A stretch of DNA of 64,000 nt from Elephas maximus indicus (GCF_024166365.1 NC_064822.1:110480823-110544822); one strand, 5' to 3'; shown: positions 34,069-46,830, numbered from the stretch's first letter. The notes: generated by a model from the letters alone, not told the origin. Program-made: numbers and translations.

Positions 34069-34802
34069 CTCTGCTTTCTGTGCTTTCGTCATTAATGGGC
34101 CCATTGATTCTTTTGCCCTAATTTGTTTTTAATCTGGGGTCAAAGTTGATTCACTTAATAATCCTTTAAGTTGCCCATTCCACACATGAATTATTTTCAT
34201 TGAAGAAGGAGTACCAATATATCGTTCACTCTTCTTTATGAGGAGTGTTCTATCTGAATATATTGGGAATTAAAAAAAATTGCAGTCATTCTATAAACAA
34301 ATACACTCCTTGGTCTTTCTAGGTATTATCTTAAGAGAATTTAATTTCAATTTTTTTTTTTCCTTCAGGGCCTATTGGGGTGATGGGCAGAAAAATTGCT
34401 TTGGTAGAATATTAAACGTGGAATGAGGAATCTGTAATGATGTGAGGAAGTGCCAATCCAAGACAGGATTATTTCTGAGTTGTTATATTTAACTGTTTTA
34501 TAAAATATTTTTATGATGACAAGTCACAATAATCTGGTCCCATAATCCTTGAATAAAAAATAGAGTCTAACATCTTTTTTTTTTTTTTAAATGCCCATGC
34601 CATCATGAGTTTATCAGAACAACTCAATAAATCATTGGTGTTTAATTTTATCTTATTGATATTTATTTTTTATACTGGTTACTATTGGTTTGTTACCATA
34701 TCAAAGAGATGGATAAAGACATTCTGTGTCTAATCTTTTAGTGACTGAATACACAAATCCAGAAAGGGAAAGTCTTTAGTACTGATGTGCTATCATTAAC
34801 CC
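34069..34802. other. 3' flank of the receptor gene
   Basis: Probable 3' UTR and flank, AT-rich, with T-runs near 34351 and 34575. No repeat family recognised. Confidence 0.45.
34552..34632 (+). promoter_or_regulatory. Candidate polyadenylation signals of the receptor gene
   Basis: AATAAA hexamers occur at 34552-34557 and 34627-34632, about 480 and 560 bases after the stop codon. They are the first canonical hexamers I noticed downstream. In AT-rich DNA such hexamers are common by chance, so use is unproven. Confidence 0.3.
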
Positions 34803-34965
34803 AAAAAACAAACCCATTGCTGTCGAGTCAATTCTGACTCATAGCGACCCTATAGGACAGAGTAGAACTGCCCCATAGAGTTTCCAAGGAGCGCCTGGCA
34901 GATTTGAACTGCTGACCTTTTGGTTAGTAGCCATAGCACTTAACCACTATGCCAGCAGGGTTTCT
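34803..34965 (-). repeat. AfroSINE, short type, complete
   Basis: AAAACAAACCCATTGCTGTC to CCAGCAGGGTTTC. The 9-bp CTATCATTA occurs before and after it as a target duplication. Confidence 0.92.
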
Positions 34966-34977
34966 GCACTATCATTA

Positions 34978-36219
34978 GAGGACAAAAATTGCCTAGATGT
35001 CTCAAATCACTTTTATCAATTTTTATTGGATTTTTTTTTGTTTTCCTTGGTAACTGCTATTTACATGTACACACATTTTAATTGTTCTGCAATTATTGCA
35101 TTGTATTTGATGTTTAAATTATATGTGATCTTACTGTCTACTTAATATTTGCCATATTGATGTTGCATTTTAGTGAGGATATTTACATTTTTTGAGTAGC
35201 ATTTTTGTTTCTGAGATGCTATCATTTTCCCGATCCAGACATCTGCTGTCAAGTGTGTATTCTTAGGTACTTCAAATTTCCAAATGTGATGAAATCAACA
35301 GAAAATATTGCTGATGAGAAGCATCAAAGGATTGCTTCTATTGTATCTCTTTCATCTGTGTATTATGAGATGTAAATTGGATGGTGATGGAAAGATGCAG
35401 AACTGAGATAACGTTGAAAAAAATGTTGTACTGTTTAATGTGTCATTGCCTACTTCCATAACAACAGAATATATCTATACAGTCATTCAAATTTTTGAAA
35501 GACTCCAGAGATCATAGAGAGTATACAACTCCTGGCAGAGGACAGAAAAGGAGGAGAATAGTGAAGGACAGGAAATAGTAGAGTAGAATACCAATTTCTC
35601 TTCTAAATCTTGCTTATCCTATCTTAGAAGAATTCCTGAACCAAAGATTACTTCAATATTTTTTTTTTTTCTCTCACAGAAAGAAGAGATGTTCTTTTCA
35701 TTATTCTGAATGTAGTTTTAGACTCAGGAGATGGATTTTCTTCTCTCCTTTTATTTCTAAGAGATCAATTAATATTGTTTCACCAACTTCTGCATCACAG
35801 CAACAAACATCCCTTTTCAGCTTGCTTAATTGAGTGCATACCAGTTATTTTTATTTGTTTGTAAAGCGTTAAAATTACTTTGTCTAATCTAAGCAAGAGG
35901 AATATATTGAAAGTTATTGGAAACACATTGAATCAATAGAAAAGTTCAGGAACCAGCCTTGTAATTGGGTAGAAACCAACGTATCCGAAGGAATGAAAAA
36001 GGGAGAACTGTAGAAGAATGTGCTATCAGAATCCTGTCACACTGAATACTACATCTGGGACATGTGAATTTTTAAGAATTTTCCTTTTTTTTTTTTCCTG
36101 TACTTTTAAATTCTGAGAGGAAATTACTGCACAGCTTTTGGGTATGTTCCTGCCCCTTTACTAGGGGATGGCTGAATCCTCGACTATAATCTTATCTAAG
36201 TAAGAAGAAATAAATCTTC
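34978..36219. other. Unassigned intergenic sequence
   Basis: AT-rich, T-runs near 35662 and 36090; nothing recognised. Confidence 0.45.
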
Positions 36220-36880
36220 AAAAAGTAATGTCACATCTATTAGAACAGCTAAAATGGAAAACAAACAAAGAGAAAAGCCCCCCCCCCCAAAAAAAAAAAA
36301 AGCTGACAATATCAAATGCTAGCAAGGATGCAGAGCAATGGGAAATCTCATTCATTGCTTCTGGGACTGCAAAATGGTATAATTTGAAGGCAAATTGGGA
36401 GTTCCTTACAAATTTAAACATAGACTTACTGTATGACTAAGTGATTGTTCTGGAGATTTGCTCAAATGATTTGAAAGCTTATGCTCATACAAAAATTGCA
36501 CATCAATATTTACAGCAGCTTTATTTGTTATTACCAAACACTGGAAGCAATCATGATGTTTTTCCATAGATGAATAAAGTGCTATTTAATGATAAGAGGA
36601 ACAAAGTTGTAATTCACACAACATGGATAAATCTTTAGTACATTTTACTGTATGAAATTATGATTTCATTTTGGAAAAGGCAAAACTATAAGGAAGGAAA
36701 AAAACCAGATGAGTGGTTTCCGGGGTTTTGGAAATGGGAAGTGTTTGGCTAGAAGAAGCCCAGGAGATTTTTAGGGTAAGGTATTGTGGTGGTAGACACA
36801 CAACACCGTGCATTTATTTGTCAAAACCCATAGAATTGCGCAGCACAAAGGGTGAACCTTAATAAATAAAAATTAAACAA
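36220..36880 (+). mobile_element. Ancient L1M fragment, ORF2 C-terminal to 3' UTR
   Basis: Typical old L1 text: GCTAGCAAGGATGCAGAGCA, CATTCATTGCTTCTGGGACT, ATTTACAGCAGCTTTATTTG, ACACAACATGGATAAATCTT. Contains a C9/A13 run at 36278-36300. No open frame. Confidence 0.75.
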
Positions 36881-37399
36881 AAAAAGAAAATCAAGTAGGA
36901 ATTTAGGTAATCCCAGGATAGAATGCATACTGTGACAAACAAGCCAAACTATATTACAAATGTATGACATAACCTCAGTAAAGAAGCGAGGGAAAAAAGG
37001 TGCTAATCTGAGTAATCTTGGAAACCGGTTTCTGACTGAAATTGTGAAACTAAATACAAAAGGAACAGTGCATAAACGCTGAACTCTAGTTAGTAAAGTT
37101 GTTTCTCATGGGGGTAAAAATGTACAGGTTTACAATTCTGAAACTGTTGTACATGTATATTGAGATTGAACAAATAGATAAATGAATGGCAAATGGTGAA
37201 GACTAGGTTTCTCATTGTCAGGGAGGGAGGGGGAAGGCTAGAATGAAGAATATGTAATGGGATTAGATTTGGAGACATCAGTATAAACTCATCTGTATAT
37301 TACCATTGATACATACATATAGATGCAGAAATAATCATAGACGTGTGTATAGATGTATTAGTATGCATAGATATGTTTTCTAGCTCTGTCTGTTGAGAT
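36881..37399. other. Unassigned, possibly old L1 3' flank
   Basis: No clear match; short open frames are not conserved-looking. Confidence 0.35.
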
Positions 37400-38015
37400 A
37401 GTCTAGAAGCAGTGACACTCCAGTAGTAACAAGCACACCTCGTGCCCAGATCTTGGTTTCTAATACCATTCTCCAACAAAAGGAACCAGAGCTCCTTAAG
37501 AAATAGCAGATTCTAGAGCTGAAGCAAGGAACATACAATAGAGGCGCGAAACATTTTGTAGTATCAGAAAATAAGAGTCCTTAAAAGACAAAAAGATGAG
37601 GGCATCTTAAAGGGAAACAGAAATCGATTGGAAGAACTTCCAATGGCCAAAGTTGTAACAACTTGAGGAATGAAATAAAGAACTTAGTGTTCGATTATAA
37701 CTGAAAGTATGAAATAAATATCCATGAGTTCATAATATATGAATGATAAATAAATAAATAGGAGAAACGAAACAAATCTCTTGTACAGAATTCCAAATAA
37801 TTTATGTAGATAACCTTTCCCCTTAAGGAAGTGGAACTTAACTTTCTGCCCCTTGTGTGTGGCCTGCTCTTAGTGGATTGCTTATGAATAATAGAGTATG
37901 GAAGGTGTAGGGGATAACTTTACAATGGGGAAATCTAGCAAACAATTCCTCAGACAGGTGATCAAGGTTAACAATGTCATTGACAAGTCATATTGATAGT
38001 CTGTACCTGCTAATA

Positions 38016-38190
38016 AGGAGCCTTGGTGGTGCAGTGGTTAAAGCTCTTGGCTGGTAACCAAAATGTTGCCCGTTTGAACCCACCAGCTGTTCCATAGGAG
38101 AAAGATATGGCAGTCTGCTTCTGTAAAGATTTACAGCCTTGGTAACCCAGTGGGGGTCAGTATGAATCTGAATCTACTTGATAGCAGTGG
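38016..38190 (+). repeat. AfroSINE, long-type derivative
   Basis: AGGAGCCTTGGTGGTGCAGT to ACTTGATAGCAGTGG, flanked by the perfect 13-bp duplication GTACCTGCTAATA (38003-38015, 38191-38203). Confidence 0.93.
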
Positions 38191-38523
38191 GTACCTGCTA
38201 ATATAATGTGATGAGGCAAACATTTCACTTCTTTGGCTTTCTTCCCAAAACTCATATTCTTAGTTTAGCCACGCAAAAAAAATCACGCACAATCAAATTG
38301 AGAGACATCTACAAAATATTTGACCAGTACTCATCAAAACTGTCAAGATCATCAAAAATAAGAAAAGTCTGAGAAACTGTCAGATCCAAGAGAACCCTAA
38401 GAGAATGAGCGCTAAAGGTAATGTGGTATCCTGGATGGAATCCTGGAACGGAAAAAGGACATTAGGTAAAAACTAAGAAAATCTGAATAAAGCGTGGAGT
38501 TTAATTAGTAGTAATGTACCAAT

Positions 38524-38717
38524 GAGGAGCCTTGGTACAATCAATGGTTAACTGCTCAGCAGCTAGTCAAAAGTTTGACTGTTTAAACCCACCCAGTGGG
38601 TCTGTGGGAGAAAGACCTGGCCATATGCTCCCAGAAAGTTGACAGTCTAGAAAACCCTACTTTGTCACATGGAGTCACTATGAGTTGAAATTGCCTCTAT
38701 AGCACCTAACAAGAATG
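38524..38717 (+). repeat. AfroSINE, long-type derivative
   Basis: GAGGAGCCTTGGTACAATC to tail AGCACCTAACAAGA, flanked by the perfect 10-bp duplication ATGTACCAAT (38514-38523, 38718-38727). The tail is the RTE form CACCTAAC. Confidence 0.92.
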
Positions 38718-38887
38718 ATGTACCAATATTGCTTTCTTGGATGTGATAAATGTTCCATGTTAATAATAAAAGAAATTTGGTGAGTGATATGTGAAATCCC
38801 TTTGCACTATCTCTGCAATTTTTTTGTAATGATACACTATTACAAAATAAAATGTTTATTTAAATAAAACATAATAAAGATATGTTT

Positions 38888-39103
38888 CCAAAAAAACCCA
38901 AATCCACTGCCATCAAGTTGATCCTGACTCATAGTGACCCTATAGGACATAGTAGAACTGCCCCATAGGGTTTCCAAGGCTGTAAATCTTTATAGAAGCA
39001 GATTGCCACATCTTTCTCTCATGGAGTGGTTAATGGGTTCCAGTAGTCAACTTTGCAGTTAACAGCAGAGCGCTTAACCACTGTGCCACCAGGGCTCTTG
39101 AAA
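38888..39103 (-). repeat. AfroSINE, long form, complete
   Basis: CCCAAATCCACTGCCATCAA through the block AAGCAGATTGCCACATCTTT to GTGCCACCAGGGCTC. Duplication ATATGTTT at 38880-38887 and 39104-39111. Confidence 0.93.
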
Positions 39104-39111
39104 ATATGTTT

Positions 39112-40335
39112 AGGAAGGAAAAATTAACACCAGGAAGGATAAGGAAAAAAAAAAAAAAAAAAACTACTACAGTTCACCACTTTGTCAGCCAACCCCAACA
39201 TGCCTGTTCTCAAACATTTGTTTCAGTTTCTGACACCAAACAACTATTACACTGTTACAAAACAACACAAACCAGAACACTCAATTATTCCTATATAGAG
39301 AAAAAACCCTTGTAACCTACTATATCCAAAATCAAGTCAGAATTTTTGGCTGATTTCTATTTTTTTAATCTAATTCCCTTATGTACCTGTGTTGATATCC
39401 TGCATCTATGGAATGAATGGCAAATTTACCTACTATCAAAAGAAACTATTACAGTAGGAAAAATGAAAAGGAAAGAAAAGATAATAGATGGCACACCAAG
39501 GAATGGAAATTATTAGCTATCTCTGTCTTTATTTTTGAAATTGACCGCAAGCCTATGGCTTGGCTCTGTCCAGCTTTTCTTAGTTTGTGTGAGAACGTTG
39601 GGGGTGGTTTTGGCCACTGATAGTAACTGCTTGTTGTGTCCATCAATGTCCAGCGTCCAGTGTGTCCAATGTAAATTTCATTAACATTTACCACTAGGCA
39701 TAATATAAAAGGAGGTATCTTAAATGATACTTAGCAGTCCAAAATCTGCCCTTCTCCATTTTATAGCGTCCAATCTATATTCCTTGATATTCAGAATTGA
39801 TAACCCCAGACTACACCACAATCCACTTCTTCATCTTCTGGCATATGGAATCTAAAATAACAAGGCATGTTAATTGCTGCTTCCAATTCATCTGCAATAC
39901 ATTGTGTCTCTTGGAGAAAGTATTTCGCCACTGGGTACTAAAATCCCTAAACTAGCTGGTCTTTGAGCCCTAGAGATAGGAATTTTATATTTTTAAATGA
40001 CTCTCTAATGTAAATGAGATATAAAAAAAATTTTTTTTAATATACCACCCATATATTTATTCCTTGCTCCTCAAAACAATGTGTTCTGGCTGAAGGCATA
40101 ATGGCATCATGATTTGGCCATACAATTAGAGAAAATAATTGGATCGTGATGGATATCTTGTTGTCTTATAATGATCTGTCTCACAGCTGAATCTGTAATC
40201 TTCAATAAACAATTTCATAATTTTATAAGGCTAATTATTTCTGGGCAGTCAGGTATTGGAGAAGACAAAGGTATCTGGAAAGAAGGCTTTTTTTTTTTTA
40301 AACCCCTCAGTCAATTTGTCATAGGGAACTCTCAA
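39112..40335. other. Unassigned, possibly old retroviral-type interior
   Basis: No gene recognised. Text such as GGGTACTAAAATCCCTAAAC gives an impression of decayed ERVL-like internal sequence on the minus strand, but I cannot support it with a protein motif. Confidence 0.3.
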
Positions 40336-40345
40336 TGAGGCTATA

Positions 40346-40510
40346 CCAAAAACCAAACTCATTGCTGTAGAGTTGATTCTGACTCATAGCAACCCTATAG
40401 GACAGAGTAGAACTGCCCCATAGGGTTTCCAAGGAGTGGCTGGTGGATTTGAACTGCTGATCTTTTAGATAGCAGCTGAGCTCTTAATCACTGTGTCACC
40501 AGGGCTCCAT
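40346..40510 (-). repeat. AfroSINE, short type, complete
   Basis: CCAAACTCATTGCTGTAGAG to GTGTCACCAGGGCTCC with the perfect 10-bp duplication TGAGGCTATA (40336-40345, 40511-40520). Confidence 0.94.
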
Positions 40511-41408
40511 TGAGGCTATAGGTATGTGTTAAGCAACACTCAATAGTATGGCAGAAGCAGGTAGCCTGGGAGTTTGAATAACTTACTCATATAACTTACA
40601 CTTTTATTTTTTTATTTTTTGAACTTTAGATGAAGGTTTATAGAACAAACTAGTTTCTCATCAAACAATTAGTACACACATTGTTGTACGACATTGGTTA
40701 ACAACCCCATGACATGTCAACACTCTTCCTTCTCAACCCTGAGTTCCCTATTACCAGCTTTCCTGTTTCCTCCTGGGCTGGTGCGCCCCTTTAGTCTTGT
40801 TTTGTTTCATGAGTCTGTTCGATCTTCGGCTGAAGGGTGAACCTCAGGAGTGGACCCATTGCTGAGCAGAAAGGGTGTCTGGGGTCCGTACGCTTAGGGT
40901 TTCTCCAGTCTCTGTCAGGCCAGCAAGTCTGGTCTTTCTTTTTGAATTAGAATTTTGTTCTACATTTTTCTCCAGCTCTGTTTGGGACCCTCTATTGTGA
41001 TCCCTGTCAGAGCAGTCACTGGTGGTAGCTGGACACCATGTCGTTGTACTGGACTCAGTCTGGTGGAGGCCATGATAGATGTGGTCCATTAGTCCTCTGG
41101 ACTAATCTTTCCCTTGTGTCTTTAGTTCTCTTCATTCTTCCTTGCTCCCGAAGGGGTGAGAACAGTGGAGTATCCTAGATGGCTGCTCATAGGCTTTTAA
41201 GACCCCAGATACTACTCATGAAAGTAGAATGTAGAACATTTTCTTTGTAAACTCTGTTATGCCAATTGAGCTAGATGTTCCCTGAGACCATGGTCCTCAC
41301 AACCCTCAGCCCAGCGATTTGGTCCCTTGGGGAATTTGCATCCATAAAAAAAAAAAAAAAAATTTTTATGGACCTATCGATGGCACTAGTTTTTTTTTTT
41401 TTTTAATC

Positions 41409-41580
41409 AGGAGACCTAGTGGTGTAGTGGTTAAGTGCTACAGCTGTTAACCAAAAGGTCAGCAGTTTGAATCCACCATGCTTTCCTTGGAAACTGTATG
41501 GGGCAGTTCTACTCTGTCCTATAGGGTCGCTATGAGTTGGAATCAACTAGATGGCAATGGGTTTGGTTTTGGGTTTATGG
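41409..41580 (+). repeat. AfroSINE, short type, within the ORF1-only element
   Basis: GGAGACCTAGTGGTGTAGTG to GGCAATGGGTTTGGTTTT. A further SINE tail remnant (CTATCGATGGCACTAG plus T-run) lies just before it at 41375-41403 with an A18 run at 41346-41361. Confidence 0.88.
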
Positions 41581-42167
41581 AGCTACCATGGCCTTGCCTT
41601 GTACAGGTTGCTGGCTTCCCCAGTATTGTGTACTATCTTACCCTTCACCAAAGTTACTGCTTATTTTTTGTCTATCAAGTGTTTTTCCATCCCCTCTCCC
41701 CGTAACCATCAAATACTGTTTCTTTTTGTATGTAAACCTTTTTATGAGTTTTTACAGTAGTGGTCTCATAAATGTCATTTTGTGATTGACTTATTTCACT
41801 CAGCATAATGTCCTGTGTTGAGTTCCTTTGGTTCGTGGATTTTTCTTTTCATTTCTTTTGTTTTTGTAGATTTTGTTTTTACTGAGAATTAATGTTTTTC
41901 TTCTTTATTTTGATGAGTAGGTTTGTTAACTTTCTTTGTGGTTACATTGAAATTTACCCATATCTTCCTAGTTTGAACTAGTCTACTATTACTTGGTATC
42001 ACCTTGCCTTCCTCTCCATTAGAGAGTTCTATACCTATACTGTTTATTCCCTCTTTTATTGTTCTGGCATTGTTGTCATTTATAGACTAACCTCTGTGGT
42101 TTTGGATAGTTCTTGAGAGTTCATTTCCTACTTTGGTATCTGGCTGGTACAATCTTGCATCCTAGAT

Positions 42168-43059
42168 TCAGGCTGTGGTCTGATGTTGTTTGTTCTCAGA
42201 CTGTAGGACTCCCTTTACTAATTCTTGTAAGTTTGGTTTGGTTTTTACATATCCTCTTAATTTCTGTTTATATGGAAATGTCCTAATTCCACCATCACAT
42301 TTGAATGAAAGTTTTGCAGGATATATTATTCTTGTTTGGCAATTTTTTTCTTTCAAGGTTTTATATATGTCATCCCATTGCCTTCTTGCCTGCATAGTTT
42401 GTGCTGAATAATCAGAGCTTTGTCTTATTGTTTCTCCTCTATATATGACTTTTTGTTTTTCTCGAGCTGCTTGCAGGACTTTGTCTTTGTCTTTGGTTTT
42501 AGCGAGCGTGATTATGATATGCCTTGGTATTTTTCTTTTGGGGTCTATCCTATATGGGCTTTGTAGAGCTTCTTGGACGGTCAGTTTTTCATCATTCATG
42601 ATATTAGGGAAGTTTTCTGTCAGCAATTCTTCAATGATCCTCTCTGTTTTCTGTTTTCTCTCCCTGTTCTGGAACTCCAATCACTAGAAAATTTTTGCTT
42701 TTGATTGTGTCCCACATAATTCTCAGGGTTTCTTCATTTTTCTTTGTTCTTTTTTCTGATTTTTCCTCAAACAAGGCTGTATCCAAGTGTTTGTCTTCAG
42801 TGTCACTAACTCTGTCTCCCATTGTTTCAAACCTGCTCCTCATCCCTTCTACGACACTGTCCATTTCTGAAATCTTATTATCTTTTGGATTTCTAATTGT
42901 TTTTGTATGATTTCTAGCTGTGAATTTATTTTGGCATTTTGTTCCTGTATTAGTTTCCTGAATTGTTCCATTTTTTTTGTCTGTATTTTCCATGAATTTG
43001 TCTATCTTTTCCAAAAATTTGTCTATTTTTTCCTCACTTTTTTCTGCTTTTTGCTTCAA
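42168..43059 (-). pseudogene. L1 ORF1 protein gene, one frameshift
   Basis: RNA-binding nucleic-acid chaperone of L1. From 43059 downward: a Lys/Glu-rich coiled-coil-like N-terminus (EEKIDKFLEKIDKFMENTDK), then SKNFLVIGVPEQ (start of the RRM-like domain) in one frame; after a frameshift near 42650 the second frame gives ELLTENFPNI, RHIIITLAKTKDKDKVLQAA, RRQWDDIYKTLKEKNCQTRI and IYPAKLSF (C-terminal domain). Combined length is about 290 aa, close to normal L1 ORF1 length. Only the frameshift disrupts it over this stretch. Confidence 0.85.
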
Positions 43060-45039
43060 CTTTGGGATTGCTGTGAATATTAGAGATTTGAATTCCCTGT
43101 CAGGTAGTCTAGTGCCTTTTCTTCTACTGGAAAGGCATCTGGTGTTTTATTTTGGACACCTACTGGACCCATCCTGTCCTGTTTTTTTAATGTTTTTATA
43201 TTGTCTGCTGTCTTAGGGACATTTGGTAGTTATTTTCTTCATTGCTTGATTGTGGTTTTGTTTGTTTTGTCCTGCTTTTTTTGTTTTGTTTGGTTATATC
43301 TGAGCAGGTTGACAGTGTGTTGTTTTTTGTTGTTTGCTCGTCTGTAGTCATGATGCTTTTCACCTCCTTGTCCAGTGGGTAGGGCCAGTCATCAGCTATG
43401 GTGCAGCAGGGCAGGTCCAGCTGAAGGGGTGGGGCTGGGATGGGTTGTTTGTGGCATGTACTAGGGCCAAAAGGGTAGGCCAGGAATCAGTGCCAGACAG
43501 GTTCCAGCAGGCTGTGCCTGTGCTATTCAGGGCTGTGATGTTCAGTGTACGGTGCAGGTACGCAGGAAAGAGGGGGGAGGATGTGATGTGTGGAGCCAAT
43601 AGGGGTGTGGGAAAGGGGAGGGAGAGGAGAGAAGAAACAGGAGCCAAAAACAAGTGAGCAAACAAAGAAAGAGGAAAAAAAAAGAGTGCTAAGGGAGCTT
43701 GCCGTTGGAGTGGACAGATGAGACACCGGGGGGGGGGGGGGGAACAAGCAAAAAAGAAAGAAAAAAATAACTAAATAAAAATTTGGAGAAGAAAAGCCCC
43801 CAGGAGTCCTGGAGTCCCACTGGTGGGGCTGCTAAGACTGGGGAGGTGGCTCCCAGGCTGTGCAGTATAGCCTGGCTAGAGGCGGTATAGGTGTCACACA
43901 GCACCAGGTATTGGAGGAGATAGGAAAAGAAGGTAAGTGTAGAGAGATGAGAACTGAGAAATGAAGACAGACAGAAAGGGAAAAAGAGAGAGAAAAAAGA
44001 AAGAAAAAAAGAAATACCCCAGGGATCCCACCTGTGCGGCTGCACAGATGGGGGGAGTGGCTTCGAAGTCGTGCAGTAGAGCCCGGCTAGAAGGGGCTCC
44101 CAAGCTGCAAAAAGAAAAAGAAAACAAACAGAACAAAGCAAAACAAGGAAAAAATAATCTTCAGGGATCCCACCAGCGTGGTGGTGTTGCAGAGCAGACC
44201 GGGGGAGTGGTTCCCCAGTCGAGAGTGGCTTCACAGCCTTTCAAGAAGCAGCAAAGATGGCACATGAATCCAGGTGTTCCAGAGAAAGAAGGGGGAGGTG
44301 GTAGGAGGCACAGAAGAAACCAAAAGAGACGGAAAGAAATAACACCAGCTCAGGGGCCCAGCCAGTGTGGGCAAGGAGAGTGCAAGCAGCCTGAGGCCAA
44401 AGCAGTTGCCTCCCAGCCAAAAGACTGTGGCTGGCGGGAAGCAGGGGGATGGGGGGAGGAAGGGGGACCTAGGAAAGTGCGTATCGCTCATTACCGGGTG
44501 CTCTGTGTCTTGCCGAGAACTTTGTGAAGTTGGTTTCCATACTCCCTGTCCGCCTGGGGCGAACCCAAGCGGCACAGATACTGCACTTCACGGCTGCTTA
44601 GGACACTGCAGCCAGCCAGGGAGCTTGGAGGTAGAGCAGCGGGGAGGGAATCGGGGGTGGGAAAGCATGTATCGCTGGTTCCTGGGTGCTCTGTCTTCTT
44701 GGAGTTCAGCGGAGCTGCTTTCCCGTGCTCCCTGTCTGCCGATCCCTGACTGGCGTCCAAGATGGTGGATCCGTGCTGTTAGCTGATGGGGCCGTCCACT
44801 CCTGTCTCTCCTCGCTGTCCGCTGTCCGTCCTCTGTCAGTTTCTTATTCCGTTCGGTGCTTGGCTGAGTTCTCCATCTCTTCATTTGGCACTTCAGGTTC
44901 CAGGAACGAGGTTTGTCTCTGTTTTACTTAGTTTTTCGGGTCTTTACTGTGGAGGGATGGTGTGGCGCTTGTCTATGTGCCGTGTTGGCCGGAAGTACCT
45001 ATAACTTAGCTTTTAGACCTTGTTAGTGCCCAGTCCTTA

Positions 45040-45212
45040 AAAAAAAAACAAAAACCAAACCCAGTGCCGTCAAGTCGATTCCGACTCTTAGCGACCCTAT
45101 AGGACAGAGTAGAACTGCCCCATAGAGTTTCCAAAGAGCACCTGGCGGATTCGAGCTGCCAACCCTTTGGTTAGCAGCCGTAGCACTTAACCACTATGCC
45201 ACCAGGGTTTCC
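45040..45212 (-). repeat. AfroSINE, short type, complete
   Basis: AACCCAGTGCCGTCAAGTCG to ATGCCACCAGGGTTTCC with an A-rich tail at left; one of the least diverged copies in the window. Confidence 0.93.
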
Positions 45213-46330
45213 AAAAAAGAAAAAACAAAACTAAAGAAAGTAATATTGTGTGATGATGGAGTATTGCTGGAAAAATCCAACTTCATGCCTCGGTTGATAA
45301 CACCCAGTTCATGTTGGGCAGCTTAGATTGCAAGGTTGTCTGGTGCCTCGTGAGCAGGCATTCAGACTCCACTAGAGCCATTTTGAAAATCGAGAACATT
45401 TATTCAAAATAATATTTAATTTTTTAAGGGGACAAAGCTTTGCTTCGAATCTTTTTTTTTTTTTTTTAATGTAAAATTCTTATTGGAGAATGCTATAGGT
45501 TCCAGGGAGCATATTGATTTTCTAGAAAAATACATAGCTCTGTTGGATCTACTAGATCGGAGAGCCAAGAAAGTGTGGACCATGTGATTAGTTTATTTAT
45601 TTTAAAAACCTGGGTTGGTCAAATTTAACACATATTTCTAGTCATGAGGTGTTGAAGCAAGGCTCCAAATGTCCTCTACTATTCAAAGTGCTCTGCCAAT
45701 TGCGACATCTCTTCCTTAGTGTTAGACAGCTCAAGAACTTACTTTTCATTTTGCATGTGATAAACTGATCCCTATGAAGTTTATTGAGTTGGAAGATTCC
45801 ATATTTTCCTATAAGCTCTAACTCTAACAGTATAAATTATCTCACCAAGACTTCTAAGGCACCTGATTCCTTTTGCTAAGTTGTACAAGGTTGTTGTTAT
45901 CAATAAGGTGGATTAGTGTGCTGTCCTGTTGAAGGTGAGGCAGTTAAGTTTCCTGTGGAGTAAATTTTAGCAGAGGCAGGGATCTGACCTGTTCTTAAAG
46001 CACGATATTAAAAGTTTATTGCTTTCCCTGGCACATGAAAGCAAATTGCTCCAGTGTGTTCTACTGTAAAAAAAAAAAAAAGAGAGTGAAAATAAATCAC
46101 ACTTATGTGATAGATGAATAGCTGCATATTAGTTATCATGGGATTTATTCTTGTTAGAAGACCACATATGCAAATTAGGAAATGGAGTAATTTCCAAATT
46201 AAGCTTAAAATAATTCTCCGGTCACTATTTAAGACCCAAGAATCTTTTATATAGGACAAAATTTATATTTTGAGTCTTTATTGGTAGCAATTATTTGGAT
46301 TACATTTAGATATATTGTCAAAAAGACTGA
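45213..46330. other. Unassigned, possibly continuation of the decayed sequence at 39-40 kb
   Basis: The ORF1-only element inserted within one older stretch, of which this is the right part. Candidate wording (GCATTCAGACTCCACTAGAG) suggests an old repeat, but no family could be assigned. Confidence 0.3.
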
Positions 46331-46830
46331 AGGGACTGGGATCAATAAAAACTGCGTAAAAACTACCTCAAAACTGAGTGGTTTAAGACGATAAGCATTT
46401 ATTTATTCCAGAGACTATGATTCAGTAATTTAGGCTGAATTGTGTTGGATGGTTCTCTGTCTTGGCTGTGCTCACTCATATGACTGGAGGTCTGTTTTGG
46501 GTTGGCTAACCTTGGATGGTCTCAGTGGGAGTGACTGGGATGATTCCCACCCTGTTCCAGGAATCTTATTCTACAGGAATCTTCCTCAGGCATGTTGTCA
46601 TGGCAGAGGCAGAGAGACAAGATGAAAACAGAAGAGGGAAAGTGCTTTTACAAGCCTCTGCTTGTGTCACATCTACTAACATCATAAGACCGGTACAGAA
46701 ATAGCTTCTGCCTCTTTAGTAGTTGAAACTGTAAAATTATACAGCAAAAGGTGTTTATACAGGGAGGTTGAAAAACTGGGCCATTACTGCAAACAATCTA
46801 TCAGTCTACTGTCTTGGTTACAGTTTTTCA
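46331..46830 (-). repeat. Old LTR-like repeat, weak
   Basis: AACTGAGTGGTTTAAGACGA followed by a TTTATTTATTCC block and a GC-richer interior resembles old MLT1/MER-type repeats. Assignment is tentative. Confidence 0.35.

Larger units (their letters stand above)
37400..38880 (+). mobile_element. Ancient L1M-type 3' UTR, carrying two SINEs
   Basis: Wording such as GTGGTATCCTGGATGGAATC, GGACATTAGGTAAAAACTAA and CAAAATAAAATGTTTATTT is typical of old L1 3' ends. SINEs at 38016-38190 and 38524-38717 interrupt it with clear duplications. Subfamily uncertain. Confidence 0.6.
40599..44999 (-). mobile_element. ORF1-only L1 derivative (HAL1-like), apparently full length
   Basis: Read on the minus strand: a GC-rich 5' UTR (44999 to about 43200), a broken L1 ORF1 (43059-42168), about 350 bases of non-ORF2 sequence, only the last stretch of ORF2 (near 41800), then an L1 3' UTR ending at an A-rich tail (40599-40617). 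A 9-bp duplication TATAACTTA (40590-40598, 45000-45008) brackets the whole, so both ends are original. The reverse transcriptase is absent. SINE material at 41343-41580 is a later insertion. HAL1 elements are L1 derivatives of this plan; an ORF2 deletion after insertion is the alternative. Confidence 0.8.

Noticed and set aside
43334-44931. Several overlapping open frames of 80-190 codons on both strands, Ser/Pro- or Lys/Arg-rich
   Set aside because: They lie in the GC-rich 5' UTR of the ORF1-only L1; low-complexity composition and overlap in many frames indicate chance openness.
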